Shown here: piece after piece, positions 8,440 to 15,897 of the stretch | Layout: every line of letters begins with the position of its first letter | Position numbering within the stretch: the first letter of the stretch is position 1 | Source: Sphingobacteriales bacterium | GTDB lineage: Bacteria > Bacteroidota > Bacteroidia > Chitinophagales > UBA2359 | Direction of reading: 5' to 3' | DNA length: 64,000 nucleotides | Assembly: GCA_016718845.1 (NCBI GenBank) | Contig: JADKCK010000041.1 | Span: 6,498 to 70,497 of the forward strand | Translations under genes and position numbers: made by a program | Notes under the pieces: model-generated | What the model saw: only the letters and a program-made list of their open reading frames with translations | What the model was told of the DNA's origin: nothing | Database searches by the model: none

Positions 8440-9006
8440 TTAGAATAGTTTAAAGATGAAAGGTAAAATAAGATTAGCCGACACAAAACCACCTATCATA
8501 AAGCAACAAGTAGCAATAAGCGAGGGTATTTGTAGATTTGATAAACCCATAATGGCATGACCCGATGTGCAGCCGCCAGCGTAGCGAGCTCCAAATCCGA
8601 CCAAAAAACCGCCAATTACAAAAAATACCAAACCTTGTAAGGTAAATAAATTGCTCCAAGCAAAAATATCGTGGGGCATTAGGTTGCTAAAATCGGTGAT
8701 GCCGTAGCTTATTAGGCGTTGTTTGGTGGCATCGGCAATGACTAAATCGTTGGGGTTTTGCAAATACTGGCTGGCAATAATGGCACCTAAGGTAATGCCA
8801 ACGACAAAAAATAAGTTCCAGATTTCTTTGCGCCAATCGTACTTAAAAAAATCAATATCGGCAGGAAAACACATGGCACAAACATGTCGTAAGGACGACG
8901 AAATGCCAAATTTTTTGTTGCCTAATAGTAGCAAGATAGGCACAGTTAAGCCAATAGCAATGCCCGCTACCGACCAATGCCAAGGTTGTTTAATGAGTTC
9001 TAACAT
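8440..9006 (-). CDS. YeeE/YedE-type sulfur transporter half
   Basis: A 188-residue membrane protein with about five hydrophobic helices. It has FVIGGFLVGFGARYAGGCTSGHAIMGLSNLQIPS, here split as GGFLVGFGARYAGG and CTSGHAIMGLS, the diagnostic Cys-containing motif of YeeE/YedE. A second conserved-looking Cys pair (HVCAMCF) sits near residue 42. It forms a two-gene pair with the next reading frame at 8437. A 355-bp repeat-containing gap separates it from the CstB-like gene upstream, so it may be transcribed separately or by read-through. Confidence 0.85.
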   Translation of the reverse strand: MLELIKQPWHWSVAGIAIGLTVPILLLLGNKKFGISSSLRHVCAMCFPADIDFFKYDWRKEIWNLFFVVGITLGAIIASQYLQNPNDLVIADATKQRLISYGITDFSNLMPHDIFAWSNLFTLQGLVFFVIGGFLVGFGARYAGGCTSGHAIMGLSNLQIPSLIATCCFMIGGFVSANLILPFIFKLF

Positions 9007-9361
9007 GTTTTTAAAGAAAAAAAATGGATGTTAATATTTAATTGAAATAATTAACTAATGTTACACAAAAGGGGACACGGATTTTACGGATTGGACACGG
9101 ATTTTAAAAATGATTATCTACCTATTGATTTAAAATCCAAATTTAAACAAAAAGCATAGGATAATGGTAATTTAAGATAACAATGGTAGTTTGTTTCTTT
9201 GTTGATCACTATATTGTTCAATAATAATGCAGCATGAAATAAACTGTCCTGTATCACTAAAAATCCATCTTAATCTGTATCCAATCCGTAAAATCTGTAT
9301 CCTAAATAACACTAAAATATTGTAGTGGGTAACATCAGGTACTATGTTAAAAAAACAGGTT
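9007..9361. repeat. Gap with inverted copies of a dispersed word (GGACACGGATTTTACGGATT)
   Basis: No gene was seen. A block around 9068-9106 contains two GGACACGGATTTT words separated by ACGGATT. A related inverted copy around 9262-9305 reads, on the minus strand, GGATACAGATTTTACGGATT plus GGATACAGATT. The copies face each other across about 150 bp of A+T-rich sequence. A third copy lies at 17049-17090. Confidence 0.6.
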
Positions 9362-10777
9362 TTATGCTTTTCGCAAGGTAGTTGGGCAAACAAAATCGGT
9401 GCGTGGCACATTGGTTTTTGCAATGGCTGAAAAACCACCTGCTACATCTATAAAATTATCCCAACCTCGGGCTTTTAAAATAGATGCGGCAATAATGCTG
9501 CGGTAGCCACCTGCACAATGTATAATAAAAGGTTGGTCTTTCGGAAACTCGGCTAAATCTTCGTTGATATAGTCGAGCGGAATGTTTTTTGCTCCATCTA
9601 CATGTTCGGCGGCAAATTCGGTGGGTTTGCGCACATCAATAACAATGGGCGATTGAGCAAATTGTGTAGCAAACTCGTCGGCACTCATTCGGCTTATCGA
9701 GTCGGTTTCCATGCCAGCTTCTTTCCACGCCTCGAAACCACCTTTTAGGTAGCCAATCACAAAATCGTAGCCCACACGTGCAAGGCGCGTAATGGTTTCT
9801 TCTTCTTTACCCACATCGGTAATCAGCAAAATTTGTTGTTTTATGTCGGGTATTAAAGCGCCAACCCATGGGGCAAACTGCCCGTCTAAACCAATATTGA
9901 TGCTGTTTGGCACAAAGCCCTCCGAAAACGTTTGGGCGTTGCGCGTATCCAACATTAAAGCGCCTGTTGCCTCTACGGTTAGTTCAAACTCGGTGGGTGT
10001 AAGTGCATGTAAACCGCGTTGCATAACCTCGCTAATGCTGTCGTAGCCGTGTTTGTTCATGCCCACATTAAGCGGAAAATAAGCAGGCGGTGGCAATAAA
10101 CCATCGGTTACTTCTTTCACAAACTCGGCTTCGGTCATGTTGGCACGCAAGGCGTAGTTAAGTTGCTTTTGCAAGCCAATGGTCGAGGTAGTTTCTTTCG
10201 ACATATTTTTGCCACAAGCCGAGCCTGCACCATGTGCCGGATAAACAACTACCTCGTTGGGCAGTGTCATAATTTTATCGCGCAGCGAGTGATACAATTG
10301 AGCAGCAAGTTGCTCTTGAGTTAAATTGGCGGCTTTTTGTGCCAAGTCGGGTCTGCCCACATCGCCAATAAAAAGGGTATCGCCTGTAAAAACGGCTACT
10401 TCTTTATCGGTTTCGTCTAACAGTAAAAAACAGCTACTTTCCATGGTATGCCCTGGTGTGTGTAGTACTTTAAACGATACGTCGCCCACCTTAAATACTT
10501 CGCCGTCGGTGGCAATGTGTGCATCAAAACTGGGGTTTGCTGTGGGACCGTATACTATGGTAGCACCTGTGGCTTTTGCCAAATCGATGTGTCCCGACAC
10601 AAAATCGGCATGAAAATGCGTTTCGAACACGTACTTAATTTGTACGCCATCTTTGGCAGCCCTGTCAAGGTAAGGCTTAATTTCGCGAAGTGGGTCTATG
10701 ATAACCGCTTCGTTGTTGCTGCTGATGTAGTAAGCACCTTGTGCTAAACAGCCGGTATAAATTTGCTCTATTTTCAT
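9362..10777 (-). CDS. CstB-like persulfide dioxygenase-rhodanese fusion
   Basis: The 471-residue protein has an ETHE1-like metallo-beta-lactamase domain (residues 1-240) with ETHFHADFVSGH (His54, His56, Asp58), HTPGHTMES and FTGDTLFIGDVGRPDL. Two rhodanese domains follow. The middle one (about 265-355) has no cysteine at the active loop (ILLITDVGKEEE) and is probably inactive. The last (about 370-465) keeps the loop HCAGGYRS with Cys421. This order matches staphylococcal CstB, an Fe(II) enzyme that oxidises persulfides and passes on sulfane sulfur. It lies between YeeE/YedE transporters and a single-domain rhodanese, supporting a sulfide/persulfide detoxification role. Confidence 0.88.
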   Translation of the reverse strand: MKIEQIYTGCLAQGAYYISSNNEAVIIDPLREIKPYLDRAAKDGVQIKYVFETHFHADFVSGHIDLAKATGATIVYGPTANPSFDAHIATDGEVFKVGDVSFKVLHTPGHTMESSCFLLLDETDKEVAVFTGDTLFIGDVGRPDLAQKAANLTQEQLAAQLYHSLRDKIMTLPNEVVVYPAHGAGSACGKNMSKETTSTIGLQKQLNYALRANMTEAEFVKEVTDGLLPPPAYFPLNVGMNKHGYDSISEVMQRGLHALTPTEFELTVEATGALMLDTRNAQTFSEGFVPNSINIGLDGQFAPWVGALIPDIKQQILLITDVGKEEETITRLARVGYDFVIGYLKGGFEAWKEAGMETDSISRMSADEFATQFAQSPIVIDVRKPTEFAAEHVDGAKNIPLDYINEDLAEFPKDQPFIIHCAGGYRSIIAASILKARGWDNFIDVAGGFSAIAKTNVPRTDFVCPTTLRKA

Positions 10778-10796
10778 GATAATTAATGTATTTTTT

Positions 10797-10880
10797 AGAT
10801 TGGATTTAGATGAAATTTGGAATTTGGATTTGGGTTTGGTTTGGTTGGATTTGGTTTGGTTTGGTTGGGTTTGGATTAAT
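10797..10880. repeat. G/T-rich low-complexity tract
   Basis: An irregular run of TTTGGATTTGG and TTTGGTTTGG words between two co-directional sulfur genes. No hairpin or ORF was found. Confidence 0.6.
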
Positions 10881-10892
10881 ATAGAAATGCCT

Positions 10893-11243
10893 CTATCGCG
10901 TTACCTTGCCTGTCCAGCCCGATATGCCGCCCGATAAGTTAAACAAGTGAGTAAAACCGTTTTCTGCCATAATGCCGCAAGCCTTAGCCGAGCGCATACC
11001 ACTACGACAATACACCAAATAGTTTTTTTGTGGGTCGAGTTTGGCAATTTGGGTATTAAAACCGCCGCCCGTTACATCAATATTGATGGCTTTAGGAATA
11101 CGACCACTGGCAAACTCGCCCGGTGTGCGCACATCTAAAATAACCGTATCGGCTTGTGTCATTTGCTCGGCAAACTGATTGCTGTCTAGGTTTTGGTAGC
11201 TACTTGAGCCGCCTGTAAAAAGGTTTTTTAAGAAATCGAACAT
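10893..11243 (-). CDS. Single-domain rhodanese (sulfurtransferase)
   Basis: From the ATG at 11243 the protein is 116 residues; the longer reading adds an unlikely A+T-rich lead. It has VILDVRTPGEFASGRIPKA, the CDC25-like N-terminal helix, and the active-site loop YCRSGMRSA with Cys79. Rhodaneses of this size carry sulfane sulfur between donors and thiols. It sits between the TauE/SafE exporter and the CstB-like fusion, all on the minus strand, so it probably shuttles persulfide sulfur in the same pathway. The short N-terminal amphipathic stretch (MFDFLKNLFTGG) may touch the membrane; this is a guess. Confidence 0.88.
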   Translation of the reverse strand: MFDFLKNLFTGGSSSYQNLDSNQFAEQMTQADTVILDVRTPGEFASGRIPKAINIDVTGGGFNTQIAKLDPQKNYLVYCRSGMRSAKACGIMAENGFTHLFNLSGGISGWTGKVTR

Positions 11244-11301
11244 GATTGTGTTTTTTATTTTTATTGTTGATTTTTTTTGAAAATTTATAGAGATGAGTGC
11301 A

Positions 11302-12099
11302 TCACAAAAACAACTCTTTGGCAATAATGTAAATGCCCATTATAAGCACAAACCAACCAAAAGCAGTTTTAAGTTTTGCCCCCGAAAAGAAGCGACTTAG
11401 GTAGTTGCCCACAAAAATACCCACCACCGATGCCGCCGTAAAAGTGAGTAACAAATGCCAATCCATGATTTGGTCGCCTTGTAAATCGCCCATAAAACCA
11501 AACAACGATTTTGCTGCAATGATAAACAAAGACGTGCCGACTGCCAATTGCATGGGCAAGCGTGCCAGTAAAACCAAAGCCGGAATGATAAGAAAACCAC
11601 CGCCAGCACCCACTAAACCCGTTAGTACACCCACTACAATGCCCTCGAGCAGTATCAATGGATAATTGTATCTAATTTCGGCATGGGTAGTTTCTTCGTG
11701 TTTTTTGCCCGACCGTATCATGGATATAGAAGCTAAAACCATAAACACCGCAAACAACAACATCAACCCAATATTTTTGGTTAGCTCAAAGTTGCCAATA
11801 TGTATTAATGTTTTGGGGATGATAGGCATCAACCAAAGCCTTGTAGCATAAACCGCCGCAATAGACGGAATGCCAAAGATGATAGCCGTTTTAAAATCCA
11901 CCTTTTTTTGGTAGATGTTTTGAAAACCGCCCACCAAAGCCGTCGAGCCAACAATAAACAACGAGTAGGCAGTGGCTAAAACAGGGCTAACACCCATTAC
12001 ATACACCAAAATAGGTACTGTAAGTATAGACCCTCCGCTGCCAATTAGCCCTAACGAAATGCCTACTAAAGAGGCTAAAACAATTCCGAGTACAAACAT
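11302..12099 (-). CDS. TauE/SafE-family sulfur anion exporter
   Basis: The 265-residue polytopic protein has eight predicted helices in two inverted halves. The halves carry the repeated glycine-rich motif (GISLGLIGSGGSILTVPIL at about 15, and VLTGLVGAGGGFLIIPALVL at about 160) that defines TauE/SafE. Members move sulfite, sulfoacetate or other small sulfur anions out across the inner membrane. It is directly downstream of arsR and upstream of the rhodanese, so it may export sulfite or thiosulfate made by the CstB-like enzyme. The substrate is inferred only from context. Confidence 0.88.
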   Translation of the reverse strand: MFVLGIVLASLVGISLGLIGSGGSILTVPILVYVMGVSPVLATAYSLFIVGSTALVGGFQNIYQKKVDFKTAIIFGIPSIAAVYATRLWLMPIIPKTLIHIGNFELTKNIGLMLLFAVFMVLASISMIRSGKKHEETTHAEIRYNYPLILLEGIVVGVLTGLVGAGGGFLIIPALVLLARLPMQLAVGTSLFIIAAKSLFGFMGDLQGDQIMDWHLLLTFTAASVVGIFVGNYLSRFFSGAKLKTAFGWFVLIMGIYIIAKELFL

Positions 12100-12198
12100 T
12101 AAAAATTAGTTATTGCCCATCAAAATGAAAGAGCTATGTTTGAAAAGATTGGGTTACTTAGATGCAAAAGATGTATTTAGTAGCACCAATAATTAGGT

Positions 12199-12510
12199 TT
12201 AAAATAATTTACAACTATCCATGCAATCAAAAATGTGCAAAATATGGCGGTCAGAAAGCCTATAATACACGTTCATGCCTCGTTTTTCGCAACTTAAAAT
12301 GCCTCGGTCTTTCATTTTAATTAAATGATGCGATAACATAGATTGCTCGGTTGTGATGCTAATACGCTGTTGAATCTCGCTGACGCACAAAGGTTCTTCT
12401 TGCTCTAATAGCTCTAACACTTGCAGCCTTACCGGATGCCCGATTGTTTTTAACACCTCGGCTATCCGATTCACTTTTTCAATATCAATAGAACGATTGG
12501 TAAGTATCAT
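12199..12510 (-). CDS. ArsR/SmtB-family repressor, probably thiol-sensing
   Basis: The 103-residue winged-helix protein has the ArsR core: IGHPVRLQVLELL, CVSEIQQRISITTEQSMLSHHLIKMKDRG (here shown in two parts CVSEIQQ and SMLSHHLIKMKDRG) and a wing CEKRGMNVYYRL. Cysteines are at 42, 74, 96 and 100. SqrR/BigR, which sense persulfides by a disulfide or tetrasulfide between a Cys near 41 and one near 107, have a similar spacing of an early and a late Cys. Sensing of sulfide-derived species is therefore plausible, but metal sensing through Cys96/Cys100 is not excluded. A 16-bp ArsR-type palindrome at 12538-12553 lies 28 bp upstream, suggesting autoregulation. Confidence 0.88.
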   Translation of the reverse strand: MILTNRSIDIEKVNRIAEVLKTIGHPVRLQVLELLEQEEPLCVSEIQQRISITTEQSMLSHHLIKMKDRGILSCEKRGMNVYYRLSDRHILHIFDCMDSCKLF

Positions 12511-12529
12511 GGTAATGGGTGTTTAAGTA

Positions 12530-12635
12530 ATTAGTAAATGAACATCTACTCATATAGTGGTGCAAAGGTACAACCATAATAAAGGCTGTTGTTAGGACAA
12601 AAAATACTTTTTGTGGTACTTTTTACGGATTGATG
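12530..12635 (-). promoter_or_regulatory. arsR promoter/operator, copy 1 of a duplicated 105-bp block
   Basis: On the minus strand a -7 box TACCTTTG (12563-12570) is followed 9 bp later by the imperfect palindrome ATGAACATCTACTCAT (12538-12553, plus-strand reading), then arsR at 12510. The whole block matches 13341-13446 at about 98 of 106 positions with no gaps (constant offset 811 bp). The palindrome position over the likely start of transcription fits repression. Confidence 0.75.
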
Positions 12636-12658
12636 AAAATTTGGCGTTTTTAACACCA

Positions 12659-13291
12659 TTAAGTAACACTATTGTTTCGTTTAAAACTGCAAAACGTAAA
12701 ACTTTGTGTGGTATCAAAAGGTGTTTTGTGCTCAACCGAAGCACATTGAACTTTATCGAAAGACAGTTTAAATTTGTTACATAAAGCCTCCTCCGAATAT
12801 TGTTGAATGTTGATGCCGCTGCATTTTTTAGGTCCTTGCTCCGAAAAAGTGCCAACTACCAAAATACCCTGTGGCTCAATACATTGCGTAACGGTATTGA
12901 TGTATTGTTCAATATCTTGTTCGGCAACTAAAAAATGGAAGGCAGCTCGATCGTGCCAAAAGTTGTATTTTTCGGTTGGTTTAAAATCGGCAACATCTGC
13001 AACAATCCATTTTACTTGTTTGGCTCGTTCGCCAAGTCGTTGTTTAGCCCGCTCAAGGGCAGTTGCCGAAATATCCAATACTGTAAGGTCGGTATAGCCT
13101 AAATCTAGCAAATTATCCACCAAAAAACTATCTCCACCACCAATGTCTATAATTTTTGCGTCTGTTGCCACATCAAACAGCTCAAAAAAGCCAAGCGATG
13201 TACTCGGTTTGGGCTGATACCAACTTACTTCGGTAAGTTTTTTGGTTTGATAAATGGTCTCCCAGTGTTCTTTCCGATTAAAATTTTCCAC
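12659..13291 (-). CDS. Class I SAM-dependent methyltransferase
   Basis: The 210-residue Rossmann methyltransferase has the SAM-binding motif IIDIGGGDSFLVDNLLDLGY near residue 45 (motif I), LTVLDIS (motif post I), VKWIVADVADF (motif II) and NFWHDRAAFHFL (motif III), then a beta-rich end. The early WYQPKPSTSL is typical of a small group often annotated only as methyltransferase. The substrate is unknown; thiol, chalcogenide or small-molecule methylation would fit its place beside an ArsR-type regulator and sulfur genes. It is transcribed from operator copy 2 and lies between the two duplicated promoter blocks, suggesting membership in the same regulon. Confidence 0.82.
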   Translation of the reverse strand: MENFNRKEHWETIYQTKKLTEVSWYQPKPSTSLGFFELFDVATDAKIIDIGGGDSFLVDNLLDLGYTDLTVLDISATALERAKQRLGERAKQVKWIVADVADFKPTEKYNFWHDRAAFHFLVAEQDIEQYINTVTQCIEPQGILVVGTFSEQGPKKCSGINIQQYSEEALCNKFKLSFDKVQCASVEHKTPFDTTQSFTFCSFKRNNSVT

Positions 13292-13340
13292 TTTTTAGTT
13301 TATTTTAGTGCTACTTTAGCAATTGGATAAATCTTGGTTT

Positions 13341-13446
13341 ATTACTAAATGAGCATTTGTTCATATAGTGGTGCAAAGGTACAGCCATAACAAAGGCTGT
13401 TGTTAGGACAAAAAATGCTTTTTGTGGTACTTTTTACGGATTGATT
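13341..13446 (-). promoter_or_regulatory. Methyltransferase promoter/operator, copy 2 of the duplicated block
   Basis: On the minus strand the -7 box TACCTTTG is at 13374-13381 and the palindrome ATGAGCATTTGTTCAT at 13349-13364. The inner TGAGCATTTGTTCA closely fits the ArsR/SmtB 12-2-12 operator type (TGAACA-nn-TGTTCA). The methyltransferase ATG is 58 bp beyond the palindrome. This copy is more symmetrical than copy 1 and so probably binds the repressor more strongly. Confidence 0.75.
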
Positions 13447-13460
13447 AAAAAATCTCCAAA

Positions 13461-13503
13461 AAAAATACAACACCACGCCTTATAATGGTGTGGTGTTGTA
13501 TTG
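13461..13503 (-). terminator. Terminator of the AraC-family gene
   Basis: The arms AATACAACACCACG and its near complement TGGTGTGGTGTTGTATT form a strong hairpin just after the stop at 13509. On the minus strand an eight-T run follows. Confidence 0.75.
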
Positions 13504-13508
13504 TTTTG

Positions 13509-14393
13509 CTACAAAGCAGCCGTTTTACGAAAAGAATCGGGTGTTTGGGCGGTGTATTTTTTAAAGAAACGGCTAAAATAAGCATTGTCTTCGAACTGTA
13601 ACGAGTAGGCTACCTCGGCAATACTTTGATTAGAGAAAAGCAATAGGCGTTTAGCCTCTAACAAAATGCGCTCGCGGATAAGCTCGCCGGCTGTTTTGCC
13701 AATGGTATTTTTGCACACTTCGTTTAGGTGATTGGGGGTAATGTTGAGCAAAGGTGCATAATCTTTTGGGTGATGCTTGGTGGCATAATGTTTATCAACA
13801 AGTGTTTCAAACTCACGAACTAACAACAATTGAGCGGGCGATTGTTGAATATGGGCATGATGATAATACAAACGCGAAAAACGCACTAACAAATTATTGA
13901 GCAAATAAATCAACATTTCGGCACGATACCTTTCGTTGCGTTTTTGTTCGTCCATCATCTCCAAAAAAAGAGCAGTTAAGGCTGGTAAATGGCTATCGTC
14001 AATGGGCAACAATGGGCTATTGTTTAACGAATGAAAAAACGGATAATTGTACAGATTAAAGCCATTGCAAAACAAGGTGTTAAACAAACCATTGTTAAAC
14101 GACAACAAATAGCCACTTATATCGTCCGACATTTGCCACTCGTGTACTTGCCCCGGCGACAGAAAAAACACACAAGGGGCATTGATAGGGTAGGTAACAA
14201 AATCTATGGTGTGGCTGCCTGTGCCGTGTGTAACGTATAGTATTTGGTAAAAATCGTGGCGATGCGGATAATGCAATTTGCTATGTAATATAGCTTTGTA
14301 GTATTCAATCTCTACTAACAAAAAGTTTTTGCTGGTATCGTCGCTGCAAGTTGCCAAGCTACATATATTGTATACGGGTAGTTGAAGAACCAT
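13509..14393 (-). CDS. AraC-family transcriptional regulator
   Basis: The 294-residue protein has a cupin-like sensor half: HYPHRHDFYQILYVTHGTG and INAPCVFFLSPGQVHEWQM, typical of AraC-type ligand pockets. A C-terminal double helix-turn-helix (about 190-290) follows, containing LNITPNHLNEVCKNTIGKTAGELIRERILLEAKR (shown here in parts NHLNEVCKNTIGK and RERILLEAKR) and AYSLQFEDNAYFSRFFKKYT. Such proteins activate nearby or metabolic genes on ligand binding. The ligand and targets are unknown. It is divergent from nothing and ends before the sulfur module promoter, so it may be unrelated to that module. Confidence 0.9.
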   Translation of the reverse strand: MVLQLPVYNICSLATCSDDTSKNFLLVEIEYYKAILHSKLHYPHRHDFYQILYVTHGTGSHTIDFVTYPINAPCVFFLSPGQVHEWQMSDDISGYLLSFNNGLFNTLFCNGFNLYNYPFFHSLNNSPLLPIDDSHLPALTALFLEMMDEQKRNERYRAEMLIYLLNNLLVRFSRLYYHHAHIQQSPAQLLLVREFETLVDKHYATKHHPKDYAPLLNITPNHLNEVCKNTIGKTAGELIRERILLEAKRLLLFSNQSIAEVAYSLQFEDNAYFSRFFKKYTAQTPDSFRKTAAL

Positions 14394-14436
14394 TTTTTAG
14401 GGTTGTTGATAAAATAAATGCTTTGATGGTGCTTTT

Positions 14437-14883
14437 TTAGCCCAAAATTTGTGTGGCATGGTCGCTGCTTTTTACTTGGCTTATAATTTGGGCAATGTTA
14501 CCCGCTTCGTCAATCACAAAAGTGGTGCGCACAATGCCCATATACTCTTTGCCCATCATCTTTTTAAGTTGCCAAACGCCATACTGTTGGGCAATTTGTG
14601 CATCGGTATCTACCAAAAGTGTAAACGGTAATTGGTGTTTGGCAATAAATTTGGTGTGCGATTTCTCTGAGTCGGGGCTAATGCCTAATACTACATAACC
14701 CTTGGCTAAAAAGGCATTGTAATTGTCGCGCAGGTTGCAGGCTTGTGTGGTGCAGGTTGGCGTGTTGTCTTTGGGATAAAAATACAACACCACTTTTTGC
14801 CCTTTAAAGTTGGCAAGCGATACCGCGTTGCCATCTTGGTTGGTGGTGCTAAACAAAGGAGCCGATGAACCGATAGAAAGCAT
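14437..14883 (-). CDS. bcp: Thioredoxin-dependent thiol peroxidase (Bcp/PrxQ)
   Basis: The 148-residue peroxiredoxin has the PrxQ site DNTPTCTTQACNLRDNY, with the peroxidatic Cys in TPTC and the resolving Cys five residues later. It also has YFYPKD before the site and the family's later FTLLVDTDAQIAQQYGVW. It reduces hydrogen peroxide and organic peroxides using thioredoxin. It lies 43 bp upstream of the AraC gene on the same strand. The thioredoxin partner could be the gene at 7584, among others. Confidence 0.92.
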   Translation of the reverse strand: MLSIGSSAPLFSTTNQDGNAVSLANFKGQKVVLYFYPKDNTPTCTTQACNLRDNYNAFLAKGYVVLGISPDSEKSHTKFIAKHQLPFTLLVDTDAQIAQQYGVWQLKKMMGKEYMGIVRTTFVIDEAGNIAQIISQVKSSDHATQILG

Positions 14884-15010
14884 TTTGATTTTAAATTAGA
14901 AAAAATGAAGGAACATTGTTAATAGCAGCCATTCGTCAAGTGCTATTGCTATTCGTCGGGCTGTGGGTGCTGTTGGTCAATAAGTGTTTGGTGGCTGTAT
15001 AAAACTGCCG

Positions 15011-15018
15011 TACCTTTG
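15011..15018 (+). promoter_or_regulatory. -7 box upstream of the small T9SS-tail gene
   Basis: TACCTTTG followed by CATCATCAAA; the same 19-bp word recurs at 62758-62776 before the WbqC-family gene. The gene starts 145 bp downstream, leaving a long untranslated leader. The rest of 14884-15162 shows nothing else. Confidence 0.55.
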
Positions 15019-15162
15019 CATCATCAAACAAACAGCAACAGTAAAAAAATAAAACAAGTAGCTGTAACTTTTGTTCGGTACAAAACGATTTACTATGGAG
15101 GGTGCAGTTAAAACAACACTAAAAGCACCAATCTAGTACAAACATCAAAAAAAATTAGAACT

Positions 15163-15531
15163 ATGAAAGCTCGAATGACTGCAAACACGTTTTTTACTTT
15201 GGTAATGGTTTTATTGTCTACTTTTTCGCTTAATGCTGGCAATACTAACACCGCAGATTCTTGCAACAACAGCCAATGTATTCATGCTTCGGCAATTGCT
15301 ACTTCGGTACAATCAACCCAAAAACAAGTGCTTACGCTTAACTTTGGCACCCAACTTAACAATGCCGAGCTAAACATTTGCAATACACTTGGCGAAGTAG
15401 TAAAAACAGTTTCGCACATCAATGGTCAAGAAGCATACATTGACCGCAGCGAACTAAGCAACGAAACGTACTATTTCCAATTGTCGCAAACCAACCAACC
15501 AACTATTATCGGAAAGTTGATTGTGCAGTAA
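15163..15531 (+). CDS. Small secreted protein consisting almost only of a T9SS type A sorting domain
   Basis: The 122-residue protein has a signal peptide (hydrophobic residues about 9-24, ending SLNAG) and a short Ser/Asn-rich linker with two cysteines. A C-terminal domain of about 70 residues reads LTLNFGTQLNNAELNICNTLGEVV and ends TIIGKLIVQ, the beta-sandwich type A sorting signal. Normally this tail is attached to a large cargo; here there is almost none. It could be a remnant of a larger gene, a decoy, or a small surface protein. Its promoter is clear and the frame is intact, so it is probably expressed. Confidence 0.65.
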   Translation: MKARMTANTFFTLVMVLLSTFSLNAGNTNTADSCNNSQCIHASAIATSVQSTQKQVLTLNFGTQLNNAELNICNTLGEVVKTVSHINGQEAYIDRSELSNETYYFQLSQTNQPTIIGKLIVQ

Positions 15532-15655
15532 TCCACTTCCGCCCAAAAACAAAACAGGTATAGAATTTAGATAGAGCTAATTGTTTAGTAGCAGCCCTTG
15601 CAACATTTGTTTGCAAGGGTTTTGCTTTTGGGGCTGATACTGGTGAGGTAGACCT

Positions 15656-15692
15656 AATCCCCCTCTAACTCCCCCTTCGAGGGGGAGAATTA
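15656..15692. repeat. Dispersed CCCCCT/AGGGGG hairpin word
   Basis: Contains CTCCCCCTTCGAGGGGGAG, a 7-bp stem with a TTCGA loop, preceded by AATCCCCCTCTAA. Elements of this style are common between Bacteroidota genes; here it borders the 43-bp tandem array. Confidence 0.55.
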
Positions 15693-15694
15693 AG

Positions 15695-15840
15695 TCGACC
15701 TAACAAAAAGAGCCGTCAACTTACCCCAAAGGGTAGGTTGACCTAACAAAAAGAGCCGTCAACTTACCCCAAAGGATAGCTCGACCTAACAAAAAGAGAG
15801 GTCGACTTATCCAAACAGATAGCTCGACCTCTCAAAAAGA
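15695..15840. repeat. 43-bp tandem repeat, about 3.4 copies, each with a hairpin
   Basis: Units start at 15695, 15738, 15781 and 15824 (spacing exactly 43 bp), each beginning TCGACCTAACAAAAAGAG or a close variant. In the first unit GTCAACTTACCC pairs with GGGTAGGTTGAC around CAAA; later units show drifted versions of the same stem. It lies between the small T9SS-tail gene and the M42 peptidase end. No ORF was found. Nothing else was seen in 15532-15897. Confidence 0.85.
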
Positions 15841-15897
15841 CTGTTTTTATTGCTTGTGAGACACAAGTAATGGCTGGTTTAGCTATAAAGCGTAGTG

